A DNA stretch of 64,000 nt from Roseicyclus marinus (GTDB taxonomy: Bacteria; Pseudomonadota; Alphaproteobacteria; Rhodobacterales; Rhodobacteraceae), in the NCBI RefSeq assembly GCF_036322625.1, contig NZ_AP027266.1:871001-935000 (forward strand), written 5' to 3'. The notes beneath the pieces are model-generated. The model was not told where the DNA came from. It was given only the letters and a program-made list of their open reading frames with translations, and did no database searches. Positions 62,700 to 64,000 of the stretch are shown one piece after another. A program made the translations under genes and the position numbers. The stretch's first letter is position 1; every line of letters starts with the position of its first letter.

Positions 62700-63917
62700 T
62701 CAGGCGGAACCTGTCTGCCCGCGCACCCGGTCGCCCTGCCCGCCGCCCCGCGCGGTGCGCAGGATCAGGCGGATATCGGGCAAGATACCCCGCAGCGCCA
62801 CGTAATCGGCATCGCGCCGCGCGAGGCGAACAGGATCGCTCATGTCGATCCCCTCGACCTGGGCCAGGCCGCTGATGCCCGGCAGAACGTCGAGCACGCC
62901 GCGCTTGCGCCGCTCCTCGACCAGTTCGGTCTGGACGGGCAGGCAGGGGCGGGGGCCGATCAACGCGATCTCGCCGCGCAGGATGTTCCAGACCTGCGGC
63001 AGTTCGTCGATCTTGGTGCGCCTGAGAAAGGCACCGACGCGGGTGACGGAGGCGGCCGAGACCTCATGCGTGCCGGCTTGTGCGGTGCCAAGCTGCATGG
63101 TGCGGAATTTCCAGCAGGTAAAGACCTTGCCATGCCGCCCGACACGCGGTTGCCCGAACAGGCCGGGACCGGGCGAATCACGCCTGACCGCGATCCATGC
63201 CGCCAGAAGCACCCACCAGAACCCCAGAAGGATCGTCAGCGCAAAGGCGTAATCCACAAGCCGCATGGTCGCGCCATAGACGCGGTTGCCCCTCTGCGCC
63301 TCGGTCAGGATCAGGCGATTGTCCTCGCCCGCAGGGGCACCCGAAACCAGATGCGCCGCGATCTTGTCGACCGAGACGGTGGGCCGCAGCGCGGCCAGAG
63401 TGTGGAAGGCAGGGCCGCGCAACACGCGTGGCAGCTTGTTCAGCACCGCGAGCTTGCCCGCGAAGCGGTCGGCCTGCACCGCGGGCAGGTAGAGGATCGA
63501 CACCTCGGTATCCCCGGCCGCGGCAAGAACCGCCTCTGCCCCCCGGCGCTTGCTTTCGGCATAGGGACTGCGATTGCTCGCGTCGAGCGCATCGATCGAG
63601 GAGACATAGACGAAGCGCGCGATCCCCGCCTCTTGCGCGGCGCGCAGTTGCGTCAGGGCCAGATCGACATTCACCGCGTCGAATTCGGCCTGCGGGCCGG
63701 GCCGGTCGTTGTTGCGGGCGGCAAGGTGCACCATGAGGTCGGCCCCGGTTGCATGCTGTGCCATGGCATCCGGGGCGCAGCAGGACAGGCCGGGAAAGAG
63801 CTGTGCCAGCTTCTCCGGGTCCCGGCCGATCAAGACCGGATCGATCCCTGCGGTTTGCAGACGGGGCACGACGTGCCGCCCGACGAAACCCGACGCGCCG
63901 GTGATCACGATCTTCAT
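62700..63917 (-). CDS. Fused NAD-epimerase-like domain and undecaprenyl-phosphate sugar transferase
   Basis: 405 aa. Residues 1 to about 205 form a short-chain/NAD-epimerase Rossmann domain (ITGASGFVGRHV) with the catalytic-type YAESK. A membrane helix (about 225-245, FALTILLGFWWVLLAAWIAV) precedes a bacterial sugar transferase domain of the WcaJ/PglC class: FTCWKFRTM, LRRTKIDELPQVWNIL, GEIALIGPRP and LPGISGLAQVEG. Such enzymes start polysaccharide repeat-unit synthesis by moving sugar-1-phosphate to undecaprenyl phosphate. The fusion suggests that substrate formation and transfer are coupled. The start overlaps the previous gene's stop by 4 bp. Confidence 0.9.
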   Translation of the reverse strand: MKIVITGASGFVGRHVVPRLQTAGIDPVLIGRDPEKLAQLFPGLSCCAPDAMAQHATGADLMVHLAARNNDRPGPQAEFDAVNVDLALTQLRAAQEAGIARFVYVSSIDALDASNRSPYAESKRRGAEAVLAAAGDTEVSILYLPAVQADRFAGKLAVLNKLPRVLRGPAFHTLAALRPTVSVDKIAAHLVSGAPAGEDNRLILTEAQRGNRVYGATMRLVDYAFALTILLGFWWVLLAAWIAVRRDSPGPGLFGQPRVGRHGKVFTCWKFRTMQLGTAQAGTHEVSAASVTRVGAFLRRTKIDELPQVWNILRGEIALIGPRPCLPVQTELVEERRKRGVLDVLPGISGLAQVEGIDMSDPVRLARRDADYVALRGILPDIRLILRTARGGGQGDRVRGQTGSA

Positions 63918-64000
63918 GCGACATCCGCCGGGTCGAGGGATGCGGCATCCCCCGCAACGGGGTCCGTGCCGGGGGCGGGCGCGTAGCCTGTCCCCGCTTG
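63914..64000 (-). CDS. 3' end of an unidentified gene running off the right edge
   Basis: 28 codons and a TGA (63914-63916) overlapping the ATG of the sugar transferase gene (ATGA), read on the minus strand. The Ala/Pro/Asp-rich tail (GTGYAPAPGTDPVAGD) has no domain. Translational coupling suggests it belongs to the same polysaccharide operon. Confidence 0.55.
   Translation of the reverse strand, partial: QAGTGYAPAPGTDPVAGDAASLDPADVA

Overview
The window is GC-rich, densely packed chromosomal DNA from an alphaproteobacterium. It is most like a Rhodobacteraceae/Roseobacter-group member, judging by the ALAS-type HemA, the aerobic CobG/CobN route to B12, the formate dehydrogenase gene order and the giant RTX peroxidase. 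No rRNA, tRNA, CRISPR array or insertion sequence was seen.

Layout. (1) 1-6336: the end of a formate dehydrogenase locus: gamma-subunit tail, Mrp/ApbC, a 51-aa exported peptide, a WD40-cytochrome c fusion, then the molybdenum-cofactor genes fdhD-mobA-mobB-moeA and a convergent tusA. (2) 6601-9039: a soluble three-PAS NarX-type sensor kinase and a small unknown protein. (3) 9571-31043: a putative extracellular oxidation island. It has a 3408-aa RTX protein carrying two complete animal-type heme peroxidase domains, a vanadium-haloperoxidase-like enzyme without a signal peptide, three two-component genes (one with a degenerate receiver), and a type I secretion operon (ABC exporter, membrane-anchored Cys/Asp-repeat RTX protein, HlyD-type adaptor). 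(4) 31291-37048: 5-aminolevulinate synthase in one operon with an RND efflux adaptor and pump. (5) 37259-61745: a nearly complete aerobic cobalamin locus. A B12 riboswitch precedes an ECF-type cobalt transporter. A second B12 riboswitch on the opposite strand precedes a ~14-kb operon, DUF1636-cobW-cobN-G-H-I-J-[cobK on the other strand]-L-E-M-B-A-F. Then come cobO-cobQ, cobC-cobD-PduX-like kinase, and cobP-cobT. (6) 61748-64000: a methyltransferase and a fused epimerase/sugar-1-phosphate transferase, followed by the 3' end of one more gene.

How the parts may work together. Formate dehydrogenase needs bis-MGD cofactor and its sulfuration, which mob/moe/fdhD/tusA supply. HemA makes the precursor of both heme (needed by the peroxidases) and corrin (needed by the cob genes), and it lies between those two regions. 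The peroxidase, haloperoxidase and secretion genes are plausibly one exported oxidant system; this is inference from adjacency and domain content.

The points most worth following are the peroxidase/haloperoxidase/T1SS island, the long helical insertion that splits the first peroxidase domain, the Cys-Asp tandem repeats in the T1SS operon, the hemA-RND operon, and cobK nested antisense inside the cob operon with a start codon overlapping that of cobL.
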